Source: Candidatus Nanopelagicales bacterium (GTDB lineage Bacteria; Actinomycetota; Actinomycetes; S36-B12). Taken from it: a DNA stretch of 41,829 nucleotides. The stretch covers positions 1-41,829 of the forward strand of contig JAFMCP010000009.1 of NCBI GenBank assembly GCA_017857705.1. Direction: 5' to 3'. How positions within the stretch are numbered: the stretch's first letter is position 1; each line of letters starts with the position of its first letter. Below are positions 12,278-22,427 of the stretch, in pieces. A model generated the notes under the pieces. It ran no database searches and was not told where the DNA came from. It saw nothing but the letters and a program-made list of their open reading frames with translations. The position numbers were made by a program, and so were the translations under genes.

Positions 12278-12349
12278 AAAAAACGGGCGCCGGTCTGGGA
12301 CCGACCGCGCGACGGGGGAGACACGCGGCCGATCCCAGACCGGCGCCCG
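12278..12349 (-). terminator. intrinsic terminator downstream of rpmE, upstream of prfA
   Basis: 17-bp perfect inverted repeat CGGGCGCCGGTCTGGGA (12284-12300) / TCCCAGACCGGCGCCCG (12333-12349), extended 9 bp inward (12301-12309 / 12324-12332) with two G-U wobbles when transcribed from the minus strand; 14-nt loop; followed on the minus strand by six U (12278-12283). Confidence 0.9.
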
Positions 12350-12357
12350 GGAAGTAG

Positions 12358-12594
12358 TTATGCAGACTCTGTGCTCTCGTCCTCTGCAGCAGGAACACCG
12401 TAACGATTTTGGAATCTCGCTACCCGACCACCAGTGTCAAGGATCTTCTGTTTACCCGTGTAGAACGGGTGGCAGTTCGAGCAAACGTCAGCATGAATGC
12501 TGCCACTCTTGGAAGTGCTACGTGTTTCAAAAGTGCTGCCGCAAGTGCAGGTCACCGTTGTCTCCACGTAATCTGGGTGAATACCAGCCTTCAT
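12358..12594 (-). CDS. rpmE: 50S ribosomal protein L31 (zinc-ribbon type)
   Basis: [66 protein letters not shown]; CxC...CxxC; internal ATG at 12594 preceded by AAAGGAG. Confidence 0.97.
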   Translation of the reverse strand: MKAGIHPDYVETTVTCTCGSTFETRSTSKSGSIHADVCSNCHPFYTGKQKILDTGGRVARFQNRYGVPAAEDESTESA

Positions 12595-12744
12595 GATTAA
12601 CTCCTTTTTCAATGCCCGGGTCGAAATCTCCAGTTCGGTCTCCTGTGAATTCAGGAGCCCTCAAATCAAATAAATTCCGTGAACCGGGTCTCACACAATT
12701 ATTATGCCACGATCTCGGTCTCAGGATTTCAGTAGCCCTTGCCG

Positions 12745-14478
12745 CTAGTCATCCTCACCGGACCCAGGCCCTGCCGGGGTGGTCTTCTGAACCTGTTTGA
12801 GGAATTCGAAATTCGTCTCTGTTTCCCGCAACTTGTTGAGCAACAGCTCAATCGACTGCTGCGGATCAAGGGCGTGCAACACCTTACGCAGGGTCCAAAC
12901 CACCTTAAGTTCTTCTGGTGAGAGGAGCAGTTCCTCTTTGCGCGTGCCGGACGGATCAACGTCAACAGCGGGAAAGATTCGCTTATCAGCAAGGCGGCGA
13001 TCAAGTTTGAGTTCCATGTTGCCAGTTCCTTTGAACTCCTCAAAAATCACCTCGTCCATTCTTGACCCGGTCTCGACCAACGCCGTTGCCAAAATAGTCA
13101 GTGATCCGCCATTTTCAATATTTCGGGCAGCTCCAAAGAACTTCTTAGGCGGATACAGTGCCGTCGAATCCACTCCACCAGAGAGAATTCGACCTGAAGC
13201 TGGAGCCGCAAGGTTGTAGGCCCGACCCAATCTGGTCATGGAGTCAAGTAGCACAACCACGTCTTGACCGGACTCCACCAAACGTTTCGCCCGCTCAATA
13301 GCAAGTTCAGCAATGATCGTATGGTCTTCCGCGGGCCGATCAAATGTTGAGGCAATTACTTCACCCTCAACACTTCGTTGCATATCGGTAACTTCCTCGG
13401 GCCGTTCATCGACCAAAACCACCATGAGGTGACACTCTGGATCATTGACAGTTATCGCATTTGCAATGGCCTGCAGAACCATCGTCTTTCCCGCTTTTGG
13501 CGGTGACACGATCAGCCCTCGCTGGCCCTTACCGATTGGCGCGACAAGATCAATAACCCGAGTTGTCAAATTCGAACTCGTCGTTTCCAACTTTAGACGT
13601 TCCTGTGGATATAAGGGAGTTAACTTGGAGAATTCGGGTCGGCCCTTGATAGTTTCCAAGTCATAACCATTAACTGAATCCACCTTTACCAGGGGATTAA
13701 ACTTTTCTCGTCGCTCACCTTCGCGTGGTTGCCGCACTGATCCAATCACAGCATCCCCTTTTCGCAATCCCAGTTTGCGGACAAACGAGAGTGAGACATA
13801 AACGTCATTGGGGCCGGGCAAGTAACCGCTGGTGCGAACAAATGCATAGTTGTCGAGAACATCCAAGATACCTGCAACCGGGACGAGGACGTCATCGTCG
13901 GTCAGTTCAGTCTCATAATCATTGTAATTATTTTGGCCCCCGGTACGGCGATTACTGGGTCGGTCACGGCGATCCCTGCGATTACGGTTTCGACTGCGGC
14001 TATTGCGGTCATCGGACCCACTGTTGCGATCTTCGTCGACATCATTGCTGTTCCGGTCATTACTGTTCCGGTCATTACTGTTCCGGTCATTACTGTTCCG
14101 GTCATTGTTCGTACGATCACGATTGTTGTTACTACGAGAATTGCGATCTCGATTGTTGTTTCGGTTGCCGCGCTGACCCTGCTGCGAGTCCTCACGTGAC
14201 TCTGACTCGCCCGTTTCCCCTTGTGGTGGTGGGGCAGGCTCATTTTCCCCTTTTTCAGGAGCAGCCTTTTCAGGCGAAGTCTTTTCTGGAGCTGCCTTGG
14301 GAGTCGTTCGGCGGGCATTTGCCTGCTTTTGCCGATCACCAATAGCCGAGACCAGGTCTGATTTACGCATTGCGCTCGATCCGGCAATGCCAAGTTGCTG
14401 TGCGAGCTGCTTCAACTCGGGCAACAACATTCCGGAGAGTCCCTCGGACCGACGTTTTGAATCTGTTGTTTCTGACAC
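12745..14478 (-). CDS. rho: transcription termination factor Rho with extended disordered Arg/Asn/Asp-rich N-terminal insertion
   Basis: 577 aa; [49 protein letters not shown]; low-complexity NDRNS/RDRRDR region before the RNA-binding domain. Confidence 0.97.
   Translation of the reverse strand: MSETTDSKRRSEGLSGMLLPELKQLAQQLGIAGSSAMRKSDLVSAIGDRQKQANARRTTPKAAPEKTSPEKAAPEKGENEPAPPPQGETGESESREDSQQGQRGNRNNNRDRNSRSNNNRDRTNNDRNSNDRNSNDRNSNDRNSNDVDEDRNSGSDDRNSRSRNRNRRDRRDRPSNRRTGGQNNYNDYETELTDDDVLVPVAGILDVLDNYAFVRTSGYLPGPNDVYVSLSFVRKLGLRKGDAVIGSVRQPREGERREKFNPLVKVDSVNGYDLETIKGRPEFSKLTPLYPQERLKLETTSSNLTTRVIDLVAPIGKGQRGLIVSPPKAGKTMVLQAIANAITVNDPECHLMVVLVDERPEEVTDMQRSVEGEVIASTFDRPAEDHTIIAELAIERAKRLVESGQDVVVLLDSMTRLGRAYNLAAPASGRILSGGVDSTALYPPKKFFGAARNIENGGSLTILATALVETGSRMDEVIFEEFKGTGNMELKLDRRLADKRIFPAVDVDPSGTRKEELLLSPEELKVVWTLRKVLHALDPQQSIELLLNKLRETETNFEFLKQVQKTTPAGPGSGEDD
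14041..14106 (-). repeat. in-frame 15-bp tandem repeat within rho encoding (NDRNS)n
   Basis: TTCCGGTCATTACTG repeated identically at 14051-14065, 14066-14080, 14081-14095, plus a partial copy from 14096 and a degenerate preceding unit (ATCATTGCTG 14041-14050). Confidence 0.95.
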
Positions 14479-14593
14479 TCAATAATCCTTTGTGTGTATG
14501 GGCGAGATTTGCCCTGGGCCAAACATGATTACGTTTGTGAGATACCCGGTGAAGGTGAAACCGTGCTCCCGTTTGAAACTTCACTCACCCGCA

Positions 14594-14612
14594 CTGGGTA
14601 CCCAATACCCAG
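14594..14612 (-). other. stem-loop in the rho 5' leader
   Basis: Perfect 7-bp inverted repeat CTGGGTA-CCCAA-TACCCAG inside the 226-nt thrB-rho intergenic region; a second imperfect stem GTGAAG...CTTCAC lies at 14549-14584. Confidence 0.45.
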
Positions 14613-14704
14613 ATTCTCCGATGAATGTGATGCTCTAAGGAAGCTCGCCACGACTGTGGACTGCCTTAGGCTAACACAGTCAATAGATTTTGCTGGTGAC
14701 GGGC

Positions 14705-15640
14705 CTAAACCGGGAGCGGCAGCACTCGTACTCCATCAAAATCAATCGGTACCGCTATCCGAGTCCACTCAGCGGGAACGACAATCAGCGCCTCTTCCAG
14801 TTCATGAATGTCTTTGCGATCCACCAGTAATAGGACGGCAGGACCAGCTCCTGAAGCCATAGCCGCGATATTTTTAGCGCGCAACTGCGAAATAATTGCG
14901 CTCGTTTCCGGATACACGTCAGCCCTAGCGTCCTGATGCAACCGGTCTGAAGTAGCTTCCAATAAGAGTTTTGGGTCGTGCGAAATTCCATAAACTAATA
15001 AGCCGGTTCTCGAAAGATTGTGACATGCCGCTGAGCGCTCAACCTGCGAGGGCAACACACCCCTGGCTTTTGTCGTGGCGAGTTCATGGGGTGGAATTAA
15101 AACGATTGGCACGACATCAGGATGAACAGTCGGCTGAACGGCACCAGCAATACTTTCAGTGTGAAGCCAGGAAACATTGAATCCACCGTAGAGAGCCGCG
15201 GACAAATTATCAGGGTGATTCTCAAACTCCAGAGCAATGTTGAGAATTTGCGAATCCGAGAGAAGTGACTCGCCACCTTCCACAAGTGACCGGGCAATCG
15301 CTAGGCCACCAATTACTGCTGAAGCTGAAGAACCTAAACCGCGTCCATGCGGTATGGCATTACGACATTTGAGGATGAATCCGGCGGGTTTCGCGTTCAT
15401 CGCCTCAAAACCTCTGTTCATCGCACGAACAACCAAATTAGACTCATCGGTGGGCACGATTCCAGCGCCCTCACCCTCGACGTCCACTTTAATACCAACA
15501 TCACTCGTGACCATTGCAATAAGTTCGTCGTGCATAGCCAATGCCAACCCAACTGAATCAAATCCTGGCCCCAGATTTGCGCTTGAGGCAGGGACGACAA
15601 CGCGAACTGCGCCAGATACGAATGTCACAGCATTCATCAC
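14705..15640 (-). CDS. thrB: homoserine kinase
   Basis: 311 aa GHMP kinase; [39 protein letters not shown]; overlaps thrC. Confidence 0.95.
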   Translation of the reverse strand: MMNAVTFVSGAVRVVVPASSANLGPGFDSVGLALAMHDELIAMVTSDVGIKVDVEGEGAGIVPTDESNLVVRAMNRGFEAMNAKPAGFILKCRNAIPHGRGLGSSASAVIGGLAIARSLVEGGESLLSDSQILNIALEFENHPDNLSAALYGGFNVSWLHTESIAGAVQPTVHPDVVPIVLIPPHELATTKARGVLPSQVERSAACHNLSRTGLLVYGISHDPKLLLEATSDRLHQDARADVYPETSAIISQLRAKNIAAMASGAGPAVLLLVDRKDIHELEEALIVVPAEWTRIAVPIDFDGVRVLPLPV

Positions 15641-16695
15641 GCTAAGCCAAGTTTTTCAGCTGCGAGTGTGGAATCGACGGGAATGACGATTGGATCGGCA
15701 GCTCCTTCGAGCGCCCATTGCGGATCCTTGAGTCCATTGCCCGTCAACGTGCATGTGATAACCGAATCGGGTGGAACTCTTCCCGCGGAATGCATTTTAA
15801 GTAATCCGGCAACGCTCGAAGCACTTGAAGGTTCACAGAACAAACCTTCTTTTTCAGCAAGTAGGTGATAAGCCGACAATATTTCCTCGTCTGTTACCGA
15901 ATCAATGAGACCATGTGATTCATCACGCGCCGCAATTGCAAAATCCCAAGATGCAGGGTTTCCAATTCGAATCGCTGTCGCAATGGTCTCAGGGTTAGAG
16001 ACCGGACTTCCAATTACTAATGGGGCCGCTCCTGCTGCTTGGAATCCCCACATGGTCGGAGTTGAATCGGTTATGCCTGAGGCTTGATACTCCTGGTAGC
16101 CGCGCCAATATGCGGTGATATTCCCGGCATTCCCAACAGGCATGCAGGAAATGTCCGGGGCTCGACCCAGTCGATCAACTATCTCAAAAGCCGCAGACTT
16201 TTGACCTTCAATGCGAACCGGATTAACGCTATTAACTAATGCAACCGGGTACTGCTCCGACAGTTCTCGAGCGAGCACCAAACAGTCATCAAAGTTACCC
16301 TCAACCTGAAGCAAAATCGCGCCATGAACAACCGCTTGGGCAAGTTTGCCCATGGCAATTTTTCCCTTGGGGATGAGCACGGCGCAGGTCAGGCCGGCCT
16401 TCACCGCGTATGCGGCAGCACTGGCTGATGTGTTCCCCGTCGATGCGCAAATTACGGCCTTTGCACCTTGGAATGCGGCATCTGAGATGGCCATGGTCAT
16501 TCCGCGATCCTTGAATGAACCTGTTGGGTTAGCCCCTTCGTATTTGAGCCAGACGGACGCACCGACCATTTCGCTTACAGTGCAGGCGTAGACGAGTGGA
16601 GTGCCACCTTCGCCGAGGCTCACGATAGGTGCAGATTCAACGAGTGGCATGCGATCGCGGTACTCAGCGATTACACCGCGCCATTGGTGTGCCAT
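15637..16695 (-). CDS. thrC: threonine synthase
   Basis: 352 aa PLP enzyme; [47 protein letters not shown]. Confidence 0.96.
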   Translation of the reverse strand: MAHQWRGVIAEYRDRMPLVESAPIVSLGEGGTPLVYACTVSEMVGASVWLKYEGANPTGSFKDRGMTMAISDAAFQGAKAVICASTGNTSASAAAYAVKAGLTCAVLIPKGKIAMGKLAQAVVHGAILLQVEGNFDDCLVLARELSEQYPVALVNSVNPVRIEGQKSAAFEIVDRLGRAPDISCMPVGNAGNITAYWRGYQEYQASGITDSTPTMWGFQAAGAAPLVIGSPVSNPETIATAIRIGNPASWDFAIAARDESHGLIDSVTDEEILSAYHLLAEKEGLFCEPSSASSVAGLLKMHSAGRVPPDSVITCTLTGNGLKDPQWALEGAADPIVIPVDSTLAAEKLGLA

Positions 16696-18009
16696 CTACT
16701 CTTCACCCTCTACTCTCATTACTCCAACCACTTTACGAACTTCATCCATTGATTCCAACTGAACAACCGTAGCTCGCAAAGCCGCTTCACTCCCTCTATG
16801 CGTTCGCACGATCAGTCCAGCCTCATACCCGTGGCCATCTTGTCGGACCACTTGAATGCTCACGCCATTCGCTGCGAATGCGTTAGCAATTTGCGCCAGA
16901 ACTCCAGGTCGATCCCGTACATCGAGGTTAACGTAATAACGTGTTTCAGCCCGCCCAATGTCGAGGACTTTCAGACCTGAATAGGTACTCTCCCCCGGTC
17001 CACGCCCACCCAAGACTCGATGCCGCGCTGCCGCAACAACGTCTCCCAAGACGGCACTGGCGGTCGGATCTCCCCCTGCTCCCCGACCATAAAACATCAT
17101 TTCTCCGGCGGCTTCTGCGTGAACAAAGACAGCGTTGAAGGAACCACGAACATTTGCCAGCGGGTGATTCAACGGGATCATTGCTGGATGCACCCTAACT
17201 ACAATTCCGTCTTCGAGGTCATCCGTTGAGATTAACTCCGCAATGGCAAGTAACTTTATGACAAATCCCATGTCGCGCGCAGCCGTAATGTCTGCTTTTG
17301 TCACGGATCCAATTCCCTCGCAATAGACATCGGCCAAGGTCACCCTTGTGTGAAAGGCCAACTCGGCCAGGATTGCGGCCTTGGCCGCCGCATCTATTCC
17401 GTCTACATCGAGAGACGGATCAGCTTCAAGGTAACCGAGTGAATCTGCTTCAGCAAAAACTTCGTCGTACTCGGCCCCTTCTTCATCCATTTTTGTCAGC
17501 ATAAAGTTCGTAGTACCGTTAACAATTCCCATGACTTTAGTAACACGATCTCCGGCTAGGGACTCACGTAATGGTCGGATGAGGGGAATAGCTCCAGCAA
17601 CCGCAGCCTCGAAATATAGGTCAACTCCTGACTCTTCCGCAGCGGAGTACAGGGCGGCCCCGTCTTCCGCCATGAGGGCTTTATTGGCTGTAATCACACT
17701 TGATCCAGCGTTCATCGCTGCAAGAATTAGGGTTCGAGCGGGCTCAATTCCACCCATGACTTCGATCACGATGTCAGCTCTGGAGAGTGCCACAGATTCA
17801 AGATCTTGAGTCAGTAGCGATTGGGGGATCCCCTCACGGGGCTTATTGATGTCCTTGACACCCACTGAGATTAATTCGAGGTTGGCACCAACCCGGTGCG
17901 CAAGATCATGCTGGTGTCGGGTCAAGAGCCGCGCTATTGAGGATCCCACCGTGCCTGCGCCCAACATGGCAATTCGGATTGGTGGAGCAGACTTATCACG
18001 CTCTGACAT
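16696..18009 (-). CDS. hom: homoserine dehydrogenase
   Basis: IAMLGAGTVGSSIARLL Rossmann motif, VMGIVNGTTNFMLTKM, YLEADPSLDVDGIDAAAKAAIL, C-terminal ACT domain (YYVNLDVRDRPGVLAQIANAFAANGVSI). Start at ATG 18009, preceded by GAGGAG. Confidence 0.96.
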   Translation of the reverse strand: MSERDKSAPPIRIAMLGAGTVGSSIARLLTRHQHDLAHRVGANLELISVGVKDINKPREGIPQSLLTQDLESVALSRADIVIEVMGGIEPARTLILAAMNAGSSVITANKALMAEDGAALYSAAEESGVDLYFEAAVAGAIPLIRPLRESLAGDRVTKVMGIVNGTTNFMLTKMDEEGAEYDEVFAEADSLGYLEADPSLDVDGIDAAAKAAILAELAFHTRVTLADVYCEGIGSVTKADITAARDMGFVIKLLAIAELISTDDLEDGIVVRVHPAMIPLNHPLANVRGSFNAVFVHAEAAGEMMFYGRGAGGDPTASAVLGDVVAAARHRVLGGRGPGESTYSGLKVLDIGRAETRYYVNLDVRDRPGVLAQIANAFAANGVSIQVVRQDGHGYEAGLIVRTHRGSEAALRATVVQLESMDEVRKVVGVMRVEGEE

Positions 18010-18078
18010 GAATCTCCTCAAATAACATTTTCTGGGACAACCAGTCTTATTCTGCCAAAGTGAATCGTCGTGGTTGCA

Positions 18079-19482
18079 TTAGCCGGCAAAAGGATCAAGA
18101 GCCAGCAGGTCATCAAATGTCTCCCGACGAAGAATCAACTGGCTTTCCCCACCGCGAACGGAGACCACAGCCGGACGGGGCATCTGGTTGTAGTTGGAAG
18201 CCATAGATCGGCAATAGGCCCCTGTGGCGGCTACAGCGATGAGGTCGCCCGGTGTGATGTCCGAGGGCAACCAAGCATCTTTCACGACAATATCCCCTGA
18301 CTCACAGTGTTTTCCGACCACTCGGCTCAGGATTTGCTCCGATACTGAACTTCTTGACACAAGCGCAACGCAGTACTGGGCTCCATAAAGCGATGTCCGG
18401 ATGTTGTCACTCATACCTCCGTCAACCGAGATGTAGGTGCGCTCACCGTGATCGAGTTTCACTTTCTTGACCGTTCCCACCTCGTAGATAGTGATCCCAG
18501 CCCTGCCGACTATTGCTCGTCCAGGCTCGTAACACAATGCCGGGACGGGTATCCCCACGTTGGCGCACTCGCGAGTAACAATCTCTCTTATCTGGCGAGC
18601 CATGGTCTGCACGGAAAGTGGATCGTCTTCCGGAAGGTAGGCAATCCCCATGCCGCCACCAAGATTGAATTCCTCACATTCAATTCCCTGTGTGTCATAA
18701 ATGTCGTAGGCAACCCCAACCACCCGCGTTGCCGCAATTTCGAATCCAGCCGAGTCGAAAATCTGTGAACCAATGTGTGAATGCAAGCCCATGAAACGCA
18801 ATGACGGCAACTTGGCAATGCGGCGGACAGCCTCTTCCACGTCACCTTCCTGCACCGAGAGTCCAAATTTTTGATCCTCATGGGCGGTCGCAATGAATTC
18901 ATGCGTGTGCGCCTCAACGCCTACGGTAGCCCGAATCAATACTTTCGCCACAACATTGAGCTCAGCAGCGATAGCTGCGACCCGGACGATCTCGTCGAAT
19001 GAGTCGATCACAATTCGACCGACGCCGTAATTTAAAGCTGTCCTTATCTCACTTTCGGACTTGTTGTTCCCGTGCATGAGTAATTTCTCACCTGGGATTC
19101 CCGCACGAATGGCTATTGCCAGTTCACCGCCGGAGGCAACATCAATTCCGAGACCCTCTTCGAATACCCACCGAGCTATTGCGACACTGAGAAAGGCTTT
19201 TGCCGCGTAATAAACTGTGCCACGTTCGTTTTCGGCTAAATATGCAGTTGCGAACTCCTTGGCACGATCACGAATATCTTGTTCATCGAAAAGAAATAAA
19301 GGCGTTCCGTGTTCGGCCGCTAATTCCACAACTCCCTGACCGCCGACCTGAAGTTCTCCACGGTCATTTCGCTTGGCACTTTCTGGCCACACTTTGGACT
19401 GAGTGGGATCCTCAACCGGAATTGAGGCTTGTGATTCTCTCGCCATTTGAGCATGACGAGGGCCCGCCGGATGTGCCTGCAT
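18079..19482 (-). CDS. lysA: diaminopimelate decarboxylase
   Basis: 467 aa; YYAAKAFLSVAIARWV (PLP Lys), GLHSHIGSQIFD, NLGGGMGIAY, YEPGRAIVG, SDNIRTSLYGAQY. Confidence 0.96.
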   Translation of the reverse strand: MQAHPAGPRHAQMARESQASIPVEDPTQSKVWPESAKRNDRGELQVGGQGVVELAAEHGTPLFLFDEQDIRDRAKEFATAYLAENERGTVYYAAKAFLSVAIARWVFEEGLGIDVASGGELAIAIRAGIPGEKLLMHGNNKSESEIRTALNYGVGRIVIDSFDEIVRVAAIAAELNVVAKVLIRATVGVEAHTHEFIATAHEDQKFGLSVQEGDVEEAVRRIAKLPSLRFMGLHSHIGSQIFDSAGFEIAATRVVGVAYDIYDTQGIECEEFNLGGGMGIAYLPEDDPLSVQTMARQIREIVTRECANVGIPVPALCYEPGRAIVGRAGITIYEVGTVKKVKLDHGERTYISVDGGMSDNIRTSLYGAQYCVALVSRSSVSEQILSRVVGKHCESGDIVVKDAWLPSDITPGDLIAVAATGAYCRSMASNYNQMPRPAVVSVRGGESQLILRRETFDDLLALDPFAG

Positions 19483-19501
19483 AGCGCGAGCCTACCGGTT
19501 T

Positions 19502-21154
19502 TTACATTTTCGCAGGGGCGCTGACTCCCAGGAGATCTAAACCGTTAGCAAGAGTCTGCTGTGTCGCAGCGCACACCCATAATCGAGCAACATGAACGTC
19601 ACTGAGTTCCTCATCTGATCGGGGTAGGACCCGACATATGTCATAAAAACGGTGGTAGGCCGTTGCCAGTTCCTCCAAGTAGCGGGCAACACGGTGCGGC
19701 TCCCTTAACTCTGCAGCAGCTGCAATGACTCCAGGAAATTTCTCAATTACGCCAAGAAGTTCATTCTCTTGATCCGAATCGAGGAGCTCTGGGGTAAATT
19801 CCATATTTCGCCAATCCACACCAACATCATGTGCATTTCGTAAAACTGATGCAATGCGAGCATGGGCGTACTGAACATAAAAAACGGGATTATCGTTGGC
19901 CTTTCGGGCAATTTCTTCTAGATCAACAACAAGTGGAGTGTCCACTGGATAGCGAGCCAACGTGTAACGTGCCGCATCTACGCCCACTTCTTCAACAAGT
20001 TCTTCCAACGTCACAATCTGGCCCGAACGTTTGGACAGCTTGACCTCGACGCCCCCGCGCGTGATTTTGACAAGTTGACCAATCAAAATTTCGATGTTTT
20101 CGTCCATATTGTCACCAGCACATGCGGCAACTGCCCGCAGACGATTTACATAGCCATGGTGGTCTGCGCCCAACAAATAGATTGCCGTGTCGAATCCACG
20201 AGCGCGCTTATCCAGGTAATAGGCGGTATCAGCAGCAAAATAGGTTCGCTCCCCATTTTCCTTTATCAATACTCGATCTTTGTCGTCGCCAAATGTTGAG
20301 GTTCGCAGCCACACTGCGCCATCCGATTCGTACACGTGCCCTTGTTCCACAAGTTGTTGCTGAGCCCGCTCGACAGCCCCTGAGTCATAGAGTTTGCGTT
20401 CGGAATACCACACGTCAAAATGAGTGCGAAAAAGTGCGAGGACATCTTTTTGCTGTTGCAATTGCAGGGCGTAGGACTCCTCGCGAAAGGCGACCATTTG
20501 TTCGGTCGCCGGGAGCTGGTGAAACTCTGGGTGCTCGCGAATAATTCGCGCGGCAAGATCCAGAATGTAACCGCCGTGGTAGCCATCTTCTGGGACTGCT
20601 TTTCCCCACGACGCAGACATAACAGATTCGCCAAACTTGTCCATTTGAACGCCACGGTCATTAATGTAAAACTCGGTGGTGACGTCAGCTCCTGAGGCCG
20701 CTAACACTCTTGCCAGCGCATCCCCCACGGCGGCCCATCGAGTGTGACCCAGATGTAGCGGCCCCGTCGGATTTGCTGAAATGAATTCAACATTGAAACT
20801 TTTGCCCAGCAGGGCGTCGTTGCGCCCGTATGCCGCGCCTTGTTTCACGACACGCTGGGCAATTTCTCCCTGAGTTAGTGCGGAGAGTCGAATGTTCACA
20901 AACCCTGGGCCAGCCACGCTCACTTCGGTAAAAGCCGGGTCCTCTCTCAAGGCCTCAGCAATCCTTGCTGCCAAATCTCTAGGCGCAATCGTCGAAAATT
21001 TCGCGGCGACCAGCGCCACATTAGTGGCGTAATCCCCATGCTCACGCGATTTTGGGCGCTCAAGGGTCACTTCCACACCCTTGGTTAATGTCCCTTGTGC
21101 CAATAGTTCGTCTACAACGCGCTGAATGCTCTCGCGAGTGTCATTAATTGCCAC
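19502..21154 (-). CDS. argS: arginyl-tRNA synthetase
   Basis: EFISANPTGPLHLGHTRWAAVGDAL, DHHGYVNRLRA, VKLSKRSGQIVTLEELV; likely GTG start at 21154 (VAINDTRESIQ...), alternative upstream start 21181. Confidence 0.95.
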   Translation of the reverse strand: MAINDTRESIQRVVDELLAQGTLTKGVEVTLERPKSREHGDYATNVALVAAKFSTIAPRDLAARIAEALREDPAFTEVSVAGPGFVNIRLSALTQGEIAQRVVKQGAAYGRNDALLGKSFNVEFISANPTGPLHLGHTRWAAVGDALARVLAASGADVTTEFYINDRGVQMDKFGESVMSASWGKAVPEDGYHGGYILDLAARIIREHPEFHQLPATEQMVAFREESYALQLQQQKDVLALFRTHFDVWYSERKLYDSGAVERAQQQLVEQGHVYESDGAVWLRTSTFGDDKDRVLIKENGERTYFAADTAYYLDKRARGFDTAIYLLGADHHGYVNRLRAVAACAGDNMDENIEILIGQLVKITRGGVEVKLSKRSGQIVTLEELVEEVGVDAARYTLARYPVDTPLVVDLEEIARKANDNPVFYVQYAHARIASVLRNAHDVGVDWRNMEFTPELLDSDQENELLGVIEKFPGVIAAAAELREPHRVARYLEELATAYHRFYDICRVLPRSDEELSDVHVARLWVCAATQQTLANGLDLLGVSAPAKM

Positions 21155-21202
21155 GGCGTGAGCGTATCTCTTCACCAGCAAGATGTGACATAGAGTGCTC
21201 GT

Positions 21203-21496
21203 ATGGCTTCCGATGACGAAATCGAAAAACTTCTACGGGAAATCTCGGCACAAGATTCACAGCAATCCGCACCCTTGCAGCGCAAGGAGTCAGGCTCTCC
21301 AGCTCAGCGGGATGAATCAGCTTCGGGTGGAAGATTTGTCTATGCCACTGTGGGAGCTGCAGTCATGGGTGCCGGTGGGGCCGTTTCCGGCCTACTCCTT
21401 CCTGGGATCTCCATGATCAGTACCGGAATTGGCGCCGCTGTCGGTGCGTTCGTGATCGCTCTTGTCAGCGGCCCCCCGCGCTGGTTTTCCCGCTAG
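21203..21496 (+). CDS. small hypothetical membrane protein
   Basis: 97 aa; charged N-terminus (MASDDEIEKLLREISAQDSQQ) then two Gly/Ala-rich hydrophobic segments (VYATVGAAVMGAGGAVSGLLLPGISMISTGIGAAVGAFVIALV); 3' end overlaps the convergent YihY gene by 105 bp. Confidence 0.55.
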   Translation: MASDDEIEKLLREISAQDSQQSAPLQRKESGSPAQRDESASGGRFVYATVGAAVMGAGGAVSGLLLPGISMISTGIGAAVGAFVIALVSGPPRWFSR

Positions 21497-22405
21497 GCCA
21501 CGTTCGCGAATTAGGGCTTCGATAATCGACCCCACAAAGAATCCAAGAAATACGAGATAAGTCCAGATCAACACAGCAATCGGAGCCCCGAAGACTACGA
21601 GTGCCGATCCCACTGTCGAAGATTGATCGGCGTAAATCCCGAACGCCCCAATTGACAAAATGATCAAGAACGTAGCGAGGAGCAGTCCAGGTGATCTCCA
21701 CGTTACTACGCCCGTGGAACTGCTCGTATGTCTCATTACTAACCAAACTAAAAGATAGACAAAAGTGGCGGGTGTCAACCAGCCCAATGTGTCGAGTAAT
21801 CCTAAAAAGGTGGATTCAACATTTAGGCTGCTTAAGAACACCGGAACAAATGTCACAGACAGGAGTGACACCACAATCACAATAATTACGACTAATGCGA
21901 TCACAGCAGATCTCACACGAGCGAAAGTCCCCGATGGGGTTCTATCATTAGGGGCTCTATGGTTTTTGAAGATGTGATCTTGCACCTGGAGCACTCCATA
22001 AACCACCTTTTGGGACACATAGACAGCCAAGACCAAACTGACAATTGTCGTGATCGTGACCGAGCCCGTTGTCGCAGACTGCGCTAGTGACGCAAGTGAA
22101 TTCATGACTGGGTCAAGGCCGCTCAGCGATTCGGGTCCACGGCTAACAAAGGAGTCCCATCCCGCAACAAACTGCTCCTGACTAATAAACAGCCCCGAAA
22201 TTGCACCAACGGAAATGGCGACCGGCGCTAGGGCCAAAATCACGTAGTACGCCAATCCGCCTGAGGCGAGCGAGACGTTAAGCGTCCCGAACCTGGCGAG
22301 AAATTGGCGCCCAAATCCCATTGTGGATTTAACAAAAGGCCGATCCGAAACGTTTTTCAGCGTCGAACGGAAATTAACCACCGCGACATGTTTGCATACG
22401 GGCAC
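21392..22405 (-). CDS. YihY/virulence factor BrkB family membrane protein
   Basis: Polytopic; SLASGGLAYYVILALAPVAISVGAISG, VYGVLQVQDHIF..., WLTPATFVYLLVWLVMRH, YGILADQSS-like segment, TYLVFLGFFVGSIIEA. Start uncertain (22405 ORF maximum; ATG at 22321 plausible). Confidence 0.85.
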   Translation of the reverse strand: MPVCKHVAVVNFRSTLKNVSDRPFVKSTMGFGRQFLARFGTLNVSLASGGLAYYVILALAPVAISVGAISGLFISQEQFVAGWDSFVSRGPESLSGLDPVMNSLASLAQSATTGSVTITTIVSLVLAVYVSQKVVYGVLQVQDHIFKNHRAPNDRTPSGTFARVRSAVIALVVIIVIVVSLLSVTFVPVFLSSLNVESTFLGLLDTLGWLTPATFVYLLVWLVMRHTSSSTGVVTWRSPGLLLATFLIILSIGAFGIYADQSSTVGSALVVFGAPIAVLIWTYLVFLGFFVGSIIEALIRERGLAGKPARGAADKSDHERTDSGANSGTDHGDPRKE

Positions 22406-22427
22406 GCTGCTAGCCTTACCGTCCCCT

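Noticed and set aside
12640-12657. CTCCTG-TGAATT-CAGGAG inverted repeat upstream of rpmE as a zinc-regulator site
   Set aside because: Short stem, and L31 here is the zinc-containing form, which is usually not the Zur-repressed paralog.
14041-14106. Short tandem repeat considered as a CRISPR-like array
   Set aside because: No spacers; contiguous 15-bp units in frame within rho.
13725-14393. ORFs of 206 aa (+), 163 aa (-) and 88 aa (+) over the rho repeat region ([11 protein letters not shown]..., [10 protein letters not shown]..., [11 protein letters not shown]...)
   Set aside because: Alternate-frame translations of the rho 15-bp tandem repeat; no family features and Rho is clearly the coding frame.
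22411-22416. TAGCCT as the -10 element of the tRNA-Arg promoter
   Set aside because: Position fits a short 5' leader, but no convincing -35 at 16-18 bp spacing; too weak to list as a feature.
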